From: Akkermansiaceae bacterium
Lineage (GTDB): Bacteria > Verrucomicrobiota > Verrucomicrobiia > Verrucomicrobiales > Akkermansiaceae
DNA length: 5,709 nucleotides
Assembly: GCA_028293225.1 (NCBI GenBank)
Contig: JAQGPE010000339.1
Coordinates: 1 to 5,709, forward strand
Reading direction: 5' to 3'
This document shows, piece by piece, positions 1-5,709 of the stretch (position 1 is the stretch's first letter; the number at the start of each line of letters is the position of its first letter). The translations under genes and the position numbers were made by a program. The notes under the pieces are model-generated. The model made no database searches. It worked only from the letters and a program-made list of their open reading frames with translations, and was not told the DNA's origin.

Positions 1-2679
1 CCAGGCGTCGGCCAGGTCCAGCTCTTCGGCTCCGGCGACTACGCGATGCGCATCTGGCTCGACCCGAACAAGGTCGCCGCCCGCGGCCTGACCGCCAGCG
101 ACGTGGTCGCGGCGATCCGCGAGCAGAACGTCCAGGTGGCCGCCGGTTCAGTCGGCCAGCAGCCGAACCCGAAAGCGAAGGACACCGAGCTGCTGATCAA
201 CACCACGGGCCGCCTGATCGATGAAGAGGAGTTCGAAAAGATCGTTCTGAAAGTCGGACCGAACGGCGAACACACCCTGCTGCGCGACGTGGCCCGCGTG
301 GAGCTTGGCGCCTCGACCTACTCGCTGCGCTCCCTGCTCAACAACAAGCCGGCGGTCGCCCTGCCGATCTTCCAGTTGCCCGGCTCCAACTCGATCCAGC
401 TGTCCAATGACGTCCGCGCGACCATGGAAAAGCTCAAGGCCGACTTCCCCGCCGGTCTCGACTACAAGATCCAGTATGACCCGACCGTGTTCGTGCGCCA
501 CTCGATCGAAGCCGTGGTTCACACCCTGATCGAAGCCATTCTGCTGGTGGTGCTGGTGGTGATCATCTTCCTCCAGACCTGGCGCGCCTCGATCATCCCG
601 CTGGCCGCCGTGCCGGTCTCCCTGGTCGGCACCTTCGCCGTCATGAGCGCGCTCGGCTTCTCGATCAACGCGCTCTCGCTCTTCGGCCTGGTGCTGGCGA
701 TCGGGATCGTGGTCGACGACGCCATCGTGGTGGTTGAAAACGTCGAACGAAACATCGCCCTCGGCTACAATCCGGTGGAGGCGACGAAACGAGCGATGCG
801 AGAGGTGACCGGACCGATCGTGGCGACCGCGCTGGTGCTCTCCGCGGTGTTCATTCCCACCGCCTTCATCTCCGGCCTCAGCGGTCAGTTCTACAAGCAG
901 TTCGCCATCACGATCGCCATCTCCACGGTGATTTCGGCCTTCAACTCGCTGACCCTGTCCCCTGCCCTCGCCGCCCTGCTGCTGCGCGGTCACGATGCCC
1001 CGAAGGACGCCCTGACCAAGATCATGGACAAGTCGCTCGGCTGGTTCTTCCGCCCGTTCAACCGCTTCTTCGACTGGTGCTCGCACAAGTATGCCAACGG
1101 CGTCGCCCGCCTGATCCGCGTCAGCGCCGTCGCCCTGCTGGTCTACGTTGGCCTGTTGTTCGCCACCTGGCACATGTTCAAGATCGTCCCTCCAGGCTTC
1201 ATCCCGCCACAGGACAAGCAGTACCTGGTCGCCTTCGCCCAGCTGCCTGACGGCGCCTCGCTGGAGCGCTCCGACGCGGTGATCAAGAAGATGTCGGAAA
1301 TCGCCGCCGCCGACCCGGGCGTCGATGGCTCGATCGCCTTCCCCGGCCTTTCGATCAACGGCTTCACCAACAGCTCGAACGCCGGCATTTCCTTCATCAA
1401 CCTGAAGCCCTTCGAAGAACGCGAAGGTCCGGGCATGTCCGGAACGGAGATCGCGGCCCGCCTGCAGCAGAAGTTCGCCGGGATCCAGGAAGCCTTCGTC
1501 CTGGTCCTGCTGCCTCCGCCCGTCAACGGCCTCGGCACCACCGGCGGCTTCAAGCTCTACGTGGAAGACCACGGCAACCTCGGTTACGACGCCGTCTTCA
1601 AAGCCACCCAGGAATTGGCCGCAAAGATCAACACCCCCGGCTCCGGCCTGATCCAGGGCTTCTCCAGCTTCACGGTGAACACCCCGCAGCTCGATGCCGA
1701 CGTCGACCGCGAGAAGGCCAAGGAGCAGGGCATCCCGCTGGCGAACATCTTCGAGACGATGCAGATCAACCTCGGTTCGCTTTACGTGAATGACTTCAAC
1801 CGCTTCGGCCGCACCTATCAGGTCGTCGCCCAGGCCGATGCGGAATTCCGCACCGACGCCAGCGACATCAACAAGCTGAAGACCCGCAACGCCGCCGGTG
1901 AAATGGTTCCGCTCGGCTCCCTGATCAAAGTCAAGGAGACCTACGGCCCGGACCGGGCGATGCACTACAACGGCTACATCGCGGCGGACCTCTCCGGCGC
2001 CCCGGCTCCCGGCACCAGCTCCGGCCAGGCCGAAGCCGCCATGGAGAAACTGGCCGCGGAAACGCTGCCACAGGGCCTGACGCTCGACTGGACCGAACTG
2101 ACCTACCAGAAGATCATCGCGGGCAATACCGGCCTGCTGGTTTTCCCGATCAGCATCATCCTGGTGTTCCTGGTACTAGCCGCGCAGTATGAAAGCTTCC
2201 GCCTGCCGTTCGCGGTGCTGCTGATCGTCCCGATGGCCCTGCTCGCCGCCATGGTGGGCGTCCACTACACCAAGGGTGACAACAATATCTTCACCCAGAT
2301 CGGTCTGATCGTGCTGATCGGCCTCGCCGCCAAGAATGCGATTCTGATCGTGGAGTTCGCCGTGGCCCGCATGCACGAAGGGGAGAGCATCGTCGATGCC
2401 GCCCTGGACGCCGCCCGCCTCCGCCTCCGCCCGATCCTGATGACCTCCATCGCCTTCATCGCCGGGGTCTACCCGCTGGTGAAAGCCCACGGCGCCGGTG
2501 CCGAAATGCGCCAGGCCATGGGTGTGGCGGTGTTCTCCGGCATGATCGGGGTCACGGTCTTCGGCCTCTTCCTCACCCCGATCTTCTTCGTGGTGCTCGA
2601 GAAGATCGGCTTCAAGAAGAAGGTCCCCGCCGTGGTCGACGTCGAAGCCGCTCCTCCAACCGACGCCCCGGCCCACTGA
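1..2679 (+). CDS. RND (HAE-1) multidrug efflux permease, MexF/OqxB-like; 5' end outside the window
   Basis: This is the inner-membrane drug/proton antiporter of a tripartite efflux pump, which takes substrates from the periplasm and outer membrane leaflet and passes them to an outer-membrane channel. The frame is open from base 1: the residues before the first in-frame ATG (46) read GVGQVQLFGSGDYAMRIW, which matches AcrB near residue 170. The ATG at 46 is therefore internal, and about 170 N-terminal residues (TM1 and part of the porter domain) are missing. Visible: TM2 (nt about 514-576), the proton-relay pair VVDDAIVVVENVER with Asp-Asp at 715-720 (AcrB D407/D408), the relay lysine in AAKNAILIVEF (2332-2334, AcrB K940) and RLRLRPILMTS with the equivalents of R971 and T978. 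Several stretches are typical of MexF/OqxB/BpeF rather than AcrB: FLQTWRASIIPL, QDKQYLVAFAQLPDGASL, FPGLSINGFTNSSNAG, GLGTTGGFKLYVED and LGSLYVNDFNRFGRTYQV. All key residues are intact and the stop is TGA. The family and pump role are near certain. The MexF branch is judged from remembered sequences, and the substrates cannot be inferred. Confidence 0.96.
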   Translation, partial: PGVGQVQLFGSGDYAMRIWLDPNKVAARGLTASDVVAAIREQNVQVAAGSVGQQPNPKAKDTELLINTTGRLIDEEEFEKIVLKVGPNGEHTLLRDVARVELGASTYSLRSLLNNKPAVALPIFQLPGSNSIQLSNDVRATMEKLKADFPAGLDYKIQYDPTVFVRHSIEAVVHTLIEAILLVVLVVIIFLQTWRASIIPLAAVPVSLVGTFAVMSALGFSINALSLFGLVLAIGIVVDDAIVVVENVERNIALGYNPVEATKRAMREVTGPIVATALVLSAVFIPTAFISGLSGQFYKQFAITIAISTVISAFNSLTLSPALAALLLRGHDAPKDALTKIMDKSLGWFFRPFNRFFDWCSHKYANGVARLIRVSAVALLVYVGLLFATWHMFKIVPPGFIPPQDKQYLVAFAQLPDGASLERSDAVIKKMSEIAAADPGVDGSIAFPGLSINGFTNSSNAGISFINLKPFEEREGPGMSGTEIAARLQQKFAGIQEAFVLVLLPPPVNGLGTTGGFKLYVEDHGNLGYDAVFKATQELAAKINTPGSGLIQGFSSFTVNTPQLDADVDREKAKEQGIPLANIFETMQINLGSLYVNDFNRFGRTYQVVAQADAEFRTDASDINKLKTRNAAGEMVPLGSLIKVKETYGPDRAMHYNGYIAADLSGAPAPGTSSGQAEAAMEKLAAETLPQGLTLDWTELTYQKIIAGNTGLLVFPISIILVFLVLAAQYESFRLPFAVLLIVPMALLAAMVGVHYTKGDNNIFTQIGLIVLIGLAAKNAILIVEFAVARMHEGESIVDAALDAARLRLRPILMTSIAFIAGVYPLVKAHGAGAEMRQAMGVAVFSGMIGVTVFGLFLTPIFFVVLEKIGFKKKVPAVVDVEAAPPTDAPAH

Positions 2680-2700
2680 AGAAAAGTAACATCGATCCAT

Positions 2701-2732
2701 GCGCCCGGGCGAGGGACGTCCGGGCGCTCTTT
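2701..2732 (+). terminator. GC-rich hairpin with short T-rich tail between pump and outer-membrane gene
   Basis: Arms 2701-2711 (gcgcccgggcg) and 2717-2727 (cgtccgggcgc) pair over 11 bp with one G-T wobble around the 5-base loop aggga. The tail TCTTTCCCC is T-rich but interrupted. The hairpin begins 21 bases after the permease stop. It looks like an intrinsic terminator or an attenuator. Because the tail is weak and the next gene is functionally linked, partial read-through that lowers expression of the downstream gene is also plausible. Confidence 0.6.
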
Positions 2733-2773
2733 CCCCAGAGTTTTCCAGTTACCCAGTCTCAACCTCCAATTTG

Positions 2774-4153
2774 ATGAAAACGATCACGCCTCTTATTTTA
2801 GCCGCGCCGCTGTTTCTGGCCGGCTGTTCGCTGGAGCCGATGCTGCAGCGGGTCACCACGCCGGTCTCCACGGAGTTCCCCGGCAACACCGGCGGAGACA
2901 TTTCCGCGGACATTTCGTGGCAGAAATTCTTCACCGACCCGCGGCTCAAGAAGCTGGTCTCGCTGGCCCTGGACAACAACCGCGACCTCCGGGTGGCGGC
3001 GCTGAATGTCGAGCAGGTCCGCGCCCAGTACCGCATCTCCCGGGCCGATCTTTTCCCCACAGTCGATTTGTCTGCGTCCGGCACCCGGGCGCGGACACCC
3101 GGCTCGCTTGCCGCAGGGAGGGCGGCAAGCGAGTCACATTCTTATGACGTGTCCGTCGGCGTCACCGCCTATGAGCTCGATCTGTTCGGCCGCGTCAGCA
3201 GCCTGAACCACCAGGCCCTGGAGCAGTACTTCGCCAGCGACGCCGCCCGCGTCGGGGCGCAGATCTCGCTCGTCGCGGAAGTCGCCAACCAGTACTTCAC
3301 CGAGCGCGCGCTGCTGGAGCAGATCGATCTGTCCGAGCAGACCCTGAAGGCGGTGAGCGACACCTACAACCTGACCAACAAGCGCTTCGAAGCTGGTGAC
3401 GTCTCCGAGCTCGACCTGCGCTCCGTGGACATCCAGGTGCAGACCGCCAAGGCCAACCTGGCGGCCTTCAACCAGCAGCTCGCCCAGTCGCGCAATGCGA
3501 TGGGAGTGCTGCTGGGCAGCGGCGTTCCCGGCAATCTCCCCGGCGGCCGCACGCTGGAGGAAGGCCTGGTTGCCGAAGTGAAGGCCGGCGTGCCATCCAG
3601 CCTGCTGCAGCGCCGCCCGGACATCCGCGAGGCCGAGCACCAGTTGCAGGGCGCCAATGCCAACATCGGAGCGGCCCGTGCGGCCTTCTTCCCGCGCGTC
3701 ACCCTCACGGGCAGCGCCGGAACGGCCAGCGCCAGCTTCGACCACCTGTTCCAGAGCGGCACCACCGCCTGGAGCTTCGCCCCGCAGATCAGCGTGCCGA
3801 TCTTCGACGGCGGCCGCAACAAGGCCACGCTCGACGCGGCGGTGCTCGGCAAGGACATCCAGTTCGCCCGCTATGAAAAGGCGATCCAGACCGCCTTCCG
3901 CGAAGTCGCCGACGGCCTGGCTGCGCGCAGCGGTCTGAACGACCAGATCAAGGCCTATGACGGCCTGGTGGAGGCGCAGCAGAAGCGCTTCGACCTGGCG
4001 ACCGCCCGCTACGACCAGGGGGTGGACAGCTACTTCGAAGTGCTGACCGCCCAGCAGGATCTGTTCAACGCCAAGCAGACCCGGATCCGCCTGCGCCTCT
4101 CGCGCGCCTCGAACTCGGTGAACCTCTACAAGGCACTCGGCGGCGGCTGGTGA
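2774..4153 (+). CDS. TolC/NodT-type outer-membrane efflux lipoprotein (OprN/OprM-like)
   Basis: This is the outer-membrane channel component of the RND pump: a trimeric beta-barrel with a long periplasmic alpha-helical tunnel. It is 459 residues long, normal for the NodT family. The start at 2774 is chosen because it gives a lipoprotein signal peptide, MKTITPLILAAPLFLAGC, with lipobox LAGC and the lipidated Cys at 18. Ser at +2 fits sorting to the outer membrane. The longer in-frame start at 2699 would begin inside the hairpin and bury the signal peptide. Family signatures include WQKFFTDPRLKKLVSLAL near residue 55, YELDLFGRVSSL near 133, YNLTNKRFEAGDVSELDL near 198, LLQRRPDIREAEHQL near 276, FDGGRNKATLDAA near 343 and RYDQGVDSYFEVLTAQQDL near 413. 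These give the usual two outer-membrane efflux (OEP) repeats. No clear Shine-Dalgarno precedes the ATG. It lies 94 bases after the permease, the usual MexEF-OprN order. The family is very secure; pairing with this pump is inferred from position. Confidence 0.95.
   Translation: MKTITPLILAAPLFLAGCSLEPMLQRVTTPVSTEFPGNTGGDISADISWQKFFTDPRLKKLVSLALDNNRDLRVAALNVEQVRAQYRISRADLFPTVDLSASGTRARTPGSLAAGRAASESHSYDVSVGVTAYELDLFGRVSSLNHQALEQYFASDAARVGAQISLVAEVANQYFTERALLEQIDLSEQTLKAVSDTYNLTNKRFEAGDVSELDLRSVDIQVQTAKANLAAFNQQLAQSRNAMGVLLGSGVPGNLPGGRTLEEGLVAEVKAGVPSSLLQRRPDIREAEHQLQGANANIGAARAAFFPRVTLTGSAGTASASFDHLFQSGTTAWSFAPQISVPIFDGGRNKATLDAAVLGKDIQFARYEKAIQTAFREVADGLAARSGLNDQIKAYDGLVEAQQKRFDLATARYDQGVDSYFEVLTAQQDLFNAKQTRIRLRLSRASNSVNLYKALGGGW
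3103..3133. repeat. Perfect 12-bp inverted repeat inside the outer-membrane lipoprotein gene
   Basis: Arms 3103-3114 (ctcgcttgccgc) and 3122-3133 (gcggcaagcgag) are exact reverse complements separated by 7 bases. Two further outer positions (G-T then G-C) can also pair. The repeat encodes the variable segment SLAAGRAASE between the first helix and the conserved YELDLFGR motif. No T-run follows, so it does not look like an intrinsic terminator. Its function is unknown, and it may be a by-product of GC-rich codons. Confidence 0.7.
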
Positions 4154-4183
4154 TTTTCTCTTCCAGCTAGCGTCTCCATGACG

Positions 4184-4217
4184 GGCGGGCTCTGCGCAAG
4201 CGGGGCCCGCCTTTTTT
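4184..4217 (+). terminator. Strong intrinsic terminator ending the efflux operon
   Basis: Arms 4184-4195 and 4200-4211 form a 12-bp stem (ggcgggctctgc with gcggggcccgcc, including two G-T wobbles) closed by a GCAA tetraloop, a stable GNRA loop. An uninterrupted run of six T (4212-4217) follows directly. It starts 30 bases after the stop of the outer-membrane gene. This is a textbook Rho-independent terminator and separates the efflux genes from the short genes to the right. Confidence 0.92.
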
Positions 4218-4253
4218 GTGGTCAGGAAATGACGGGAAATCGATCGGTGGATA

Positions 4254-4937
4254 ATGATGAACGCCGCACAGCTCTTCGAACAGGAACTGTTGAACAGAGG
4301 AATCTCATTCGAGATCGATCCGGATTCCGGCCTTCATCAGATCATTCACCAGGGCACGACTTTTCGGATCAGCCTGGAAAACCTCGGACGTGAGCTCCAA
4401 CGCGACGGGGATGCGGGTCGTATCCACCGTTTCGTCGATTCGATTTTCAAACCCACTGACCCGGTTTCCTCTGAAGGCCTTTTCCTGATGCTGGAGCCGA
4501 CGGGATACGATACTCCACCAGACATCCGCACGCCGGTCAGCGACTTCGTCGATTCAGTTTTGGTTCACCTTATCCCCCCATCCGGCGACATCCAATGGAT
4601 CACGCCGGCAATTCTTGAGGATCTCGCCCTCGGTGAAGAAGAAGCGAGAATCCTCGCCCTTTCCAACCTTGATCGCGAGCTGCAGAAAGTGGTCTTTGAG
4701 TTCGAAGAAATCGACGAGGTTAGACTCGGCTTCCTCAACACTTCATTTCCTTCCAAAGGATCGCTTCTGCTCGCGCCGGGATTCCGCGCCTTTATCGAGC
4801 CTTACCTCGGCTGGCCGTTGCTTGCTGTCATTCCCCACCGCGATTTCCTCTATCTCTGGAATGCGCGGCACCGTTCCTTCATAGGTCGGGTGGGAAAACA
4901 GTGGTCCACGAGTATCAGGAATGCGGCTGGCCATTGA
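4254..4937 (+). CDS. DUF1444/YtpQ-like protein of unknown function, C-terminus frameshifted
   Basis: This is a soluble protein without signal peptide or membrane segments. The uninterrupted frame gives 227 residues. Its order of segments recalls Bacillus YtpQ (DUF1444), as remembered rather than searched: an N-terminal FEQELLNRGISFEIDPDSG, an acidic middle, ITPAILEDLALGEEEARILA followed by LSNLDREL, and a late GWPLLAVIPHRDFLYLW. The biochemical function of that family is not known. The last 12 residues in this frame (after GRVGK) look random and end at an early TGA. The -1 frame from 4898 instead continues with a plausible family-like tail, giving 250 residues in total. Two adjacent ATGs (4254 and 4257) can serve as start. 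A weak GGTGG at 4246-4250 is better spaced for 4257. Codon use is less GC-biased than in the efflux genes. Coding status is secure, the family is moderately sure, and whether the product is functional as read is doubtful. Confidence 0.65.
   Translation: MMNAAQLFEQELLNRGISFEIDPDSGLHQIIHQGTTFRISLENLGRELQRDGDAGRIHRFVDSIFKPTDPVSSEGLFLMLEPTGYDTPPDIRTPVSDFVDSVLVHLIPPSGDIQWITPAILEDLALGEEEARILALSNLDRELQKVVFEFEEIDEVRLGFLNTSFPSKGSLLLAPGFRAFIEPYLGWPLLAVIPHRDFLYLWNARHRSFIGRVGKQWSTSIRNAAGH
4892..4898 (+). other. GGGAAAA slippery heptamer at the frame switch
   Basis: In the frame of the upstream gene the bases read G GGA AAA, which matches the X XXY YYZ pattern of -1 slippery sites in the correct phase. 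A -1 slip here continues at ACA (4898-4900) into the displaced C-terminal frame. No convincing downstream stem or pseudoknot and no strong upstream Shine-Dalgarno-like enhancer was found. The same A run is also a likely place for a one-base deletion or a base-calling error. Confidence 0.4.
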
Positions 4938-5005
4938 CTCCTGAAGTCTTTGAATTGAGCGACAAAGGGCTCGACGCCATCGGCGCATTTCCGGTCTCCG
5001 GATGA
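4898..5005 (+). pseudogene. Displaced C-terminal part of the DUF1444-like gene (-1 frame)
   Basis: This frame codes for 35 residues (TVVHEYQECGWPLTPEVFEL, then SDKGLDAIGAFPVSG) before a TGA at 5003-5005. It has no start codon of its own in a sensible position. Read after GRVGK of the preceding frame it gives a smooth, protein-like ending. A remembered YtpQ has a segment of similar length and pattern after its 'VPHQDVLILAD' stretch. It is therefore read as the true end of the upstream gene, separated by one missing base or reached by -1 frameshifting, and not as an independent gene. Confidence 0.65.
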
Positions 5006-5047
5006 AGTTTGATTCCGAGCCGCCATGGCGAATGATGGAGAAGCAGC

Positions 5048-5064
5048 AAAGAGACCTTCTCTTT
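5048..5064. repeat. Small A/T-rich hairpin in the intergenic region
   Basis: Arms 5048-5054 (aaagaga) and 5058-5064 (tctcttt) pair over 7 bp with a 3-base loop, and one further T follows. It could act as a weak terminator for the DUF1444-like gene or be incidental. The rest of 5006-5153 shows no gene, and no convincing promoter or operator was found. Confidence 0.3.
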
Positions 5065-5153
5065 TGAATTTCCGGCCTGCGGAGGCTCTCCAGAAGTCAG
5101 TCAAATGTTTGGATCCAGCTTGAAAAAAGCACGGAACCTGCCACCTTCGGACC

Positions 5154-5426
5154 ATGGAACACGCAGCGGTCCTAAAGACGGATTCCCAGAGCCGGATCTC
5201 CCTCAAGGGATTCGTGGAGAGCGGTCAGTCTTTTGTTCTGACTGTCAGAAAGAATGGCACCTATGTGCTCGCGCCCGCCAAGCCGGCGGTCAAAGTCAAG
5301 GTTCCTGCGAAGGAGAAGTGGCTCCATGAAAATAAGGCCGCCTCCAAATCTTTGGACAAGGGCATTAAGGAAGCTGCAGAGGGAAAGTTAACCAGCCGCG
5401 GCAGCTTTGCGAAGTATGCCCGCTAA
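5154..5426 (+). CDS. Probable AbrB/MazE-like antitoxin
   Basis: This 90-residue protein is the likely antitoxin of a type II toxin-antitoxin pair. It would bind and neutralise the downstream toxin and probably repress its own promoter. Residues about 5-42 (VLKTDSQSRISLKGFVESGQ, then SFVLTVRKNGTYVLAPA) have the short beta-strand, 'grIsLp'-like turn and closing strand pattern of AbrB/MazE swapped-hairpin DNA-binding domains. A Lys- and Val-rich linker follows (43-55). The tail WLHENKAASKSLDKGIKEAA, then EGKLTSRGSFAKYAR (56-90), resembles the toxin-binding tails of many small antitoxins, which often end in GSFAKYA or similar. The ATG at 5154 is the only reasonable start, because an in-frame TGA lies at 5121 with no ATG between. 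It has no recognisable Shine-Dalgarno. The gene overlaps the next by 11 bases, suggesting coupled translation. The antitoxin role rests on fold-like pattern and context. Confidence 0.72.
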   Translation: MEHAAVLKTDSQSRISLKGFVESGQSFVLTVRKNGTYVLAPAKPAVKVKVPAKEKWLHENKAASKSLDKGIKEAAEGKLTSRGSFAKYAR

Positions 5427-5709
5427 AAAAAGCGCTTCCCGCAAAAGCGGCCCGCCATTCCATCTTTTATTCACCGCCGAAGCCGGAGCCCAACTGGACG
5501 CGCTGGAAAGCGATGTCGCACTGAAGAAGCGCCTTAAAGCGGTCAATAAAGCACTTGGATGGCTGCAGGTGAATCCCCGGCATCCGGGTCTCAATACCCA
5601 TAAGTACAGCTCCAAGACGGGACCCAATGGTGAGCCGGTGCTTGAAGCTTACGCTGAAAACAAGACTCCCGGTGCTTATCGCGTCTTTTTCTGCTATGGC
5701 CCCGAAGGT
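5416..5709 (+). CDS. Probable RelE/ParE-superfamily toxin, 3' end cut by the window
   Basis: Ninety-eight residues are visible and the frame is open to the last base. The body reads PFHLLFTAEAGAQLDALE, then a helical segment (KKRLKAVNKALGWL), PRHPGLNTHKYSS, GPNGEPVLEAYAENKTPGAY and RVFFCYGPEG. The order (N-terminal strand, two helices, then strands with 'AYRVFF.YGP') fits the RelE/ParE fold. The 'LNTHKYSS..GPNGE...AYA.N.TPGAYR' signature recalls a group of small proteins, usually called hypothetical or RelE-like, that end in 'ITPHP'. That final part, with possible active-site residues, lies beyond the edge. RelE members cleave mRNA on the ribosome and ParE members inhibit gyrase; which applies here cannot be told. 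The ATG at 5416 overlaps the antitoxin end in the +1 frame. Residues 1-13 form a basic extension (MPAKKSASRKSGP) that seems longer than usual, and its codons include a run of seven A. Confidence 0.72.
   Translation, partial: MPAKKSASRKSGPPFHLLFTAEAGAQLDALESDVALKKRLKAVNKALGWLQVNPRHPGLNTHKYSSKTGPNGEPVLEAYAENKTPGAYRVFFCYGPEG

Noticed and set aside
46..48. ATG at 46 as start of the permease
   Set aside because: The open frame and family similarity extend to base 1 (GVGQVQLFGS before it), so this methionine is internal.
148..1965. 605-residue open frame on the minus strand, antisense to the permease
   Set aside because: It is a by-product of strongly C/G-ending codons on the + strand. The composition is rich in His, Arg, Asp, Glu and Gly, no family pattern is visible, and the + strand frame is an unmistakable RND protein.
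2699..2773. Upstream in-frame ATG at 2699 as start of the outer-membrane gene
   Set aside because: It would lie at the hairpin, add 25 unfamily-like residues and place the lipoprotein signal peptide internally. The start at 2774 gives a proper signal peptide with LAGC.
5009..5036. Possible promoter TTGATT - 16 bases - AATGAT ahead of the toxin-antitoxin pair
   Set aside because: Each box matches the sigma-70 consensus at only four of six positions. That is not enough to call a promoter in an organism of unknown type.
5120..5143. TTGAAA at 5120-5125 as a -35 box
   Set aside because: No -10-like sequence lies at the expected distance; the region is acctgccaccttcgg.
4850..5206. 118-residue minus-strand frame covering the intergenic region
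   Set aside because: No family pattern and no credible ribosome site. It mostly mirrors the DUF1444-like gene and its displaced tail.
5226..5244. Inverted repeat cagtc/gactg in the antitoxin gene
   Set aside because: The 5-bp arms with a 9-base loop are within chance expectation and have no supporting context.
5105..5329. 74-residue + strand frame overlapping the antitoxin
   Set aside because: It is out of frame with the antitoxin, which has a coherent AbrB-like pattern. This frame shows none.

Overview
The window looks like chromosomal DNA from a Gram-negative bacterium. The evidence is a tripartite drug-efflux pump and an outer-membrane lipoprotein with a clear lipobox. The left two thirds are GC-rich, with mostly C or G in third codon positions. 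None of the visible starts has a strong Shine-Dalgarno sequence. That, and the toxin type at the right edge, would fit groups such as Verrucomicrobiota or Planctomycetes, but this is a weak inference and the phylum is not settled by this sequence.

Layout, all genes on the + strand. Positions 1-2679 hold the last roughly 890 residues of an RND (HAE-1) inner-membrane drug/proton antiporter, closest by signature to the MexF/OqxB/BpeF branch. Its N-terminus lies upstream of the window. A 94-base gap follows and carries a strong GC hairpin that could terminate transcription. Positions 2774-4153 encode the matching TolC/NodT/OprN-type outer-membrane lipoprotein, followed by a textbook intrinsic terminator at 4184-4217. 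The periplasmic adaptor (MexE-like) is not in the window and would be expected just upstream. Together these genes would form an envelope-spanning export channel powered by the proton gradient.

Right of the terminator the codon use becomes less biased and the genes are short. Positions 4254-4937 encode a protein resembling the DUF1444/YtpQ family. Its conserved C-terminus continues in the -1 frame (4898-5005), directly after a GGGAAAA heptamer that is exactly in -1 slip phase. This is either a one-base loss in an A run (real or a sequencing error) or, less likely, programmed frameshifting. About 150 bases of apparently non-coding DNA follow.

The window ends in a probable type II toxin-antitoxin pair. 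It consists of a 90-residue AbrB/MazE-like antitoxin (5154-5426) and an overlapping RelE/ParE-like toxin (5416 to beyond the edge). No tRNA, rRNA, CRISPR array or insertion sequence was seen.
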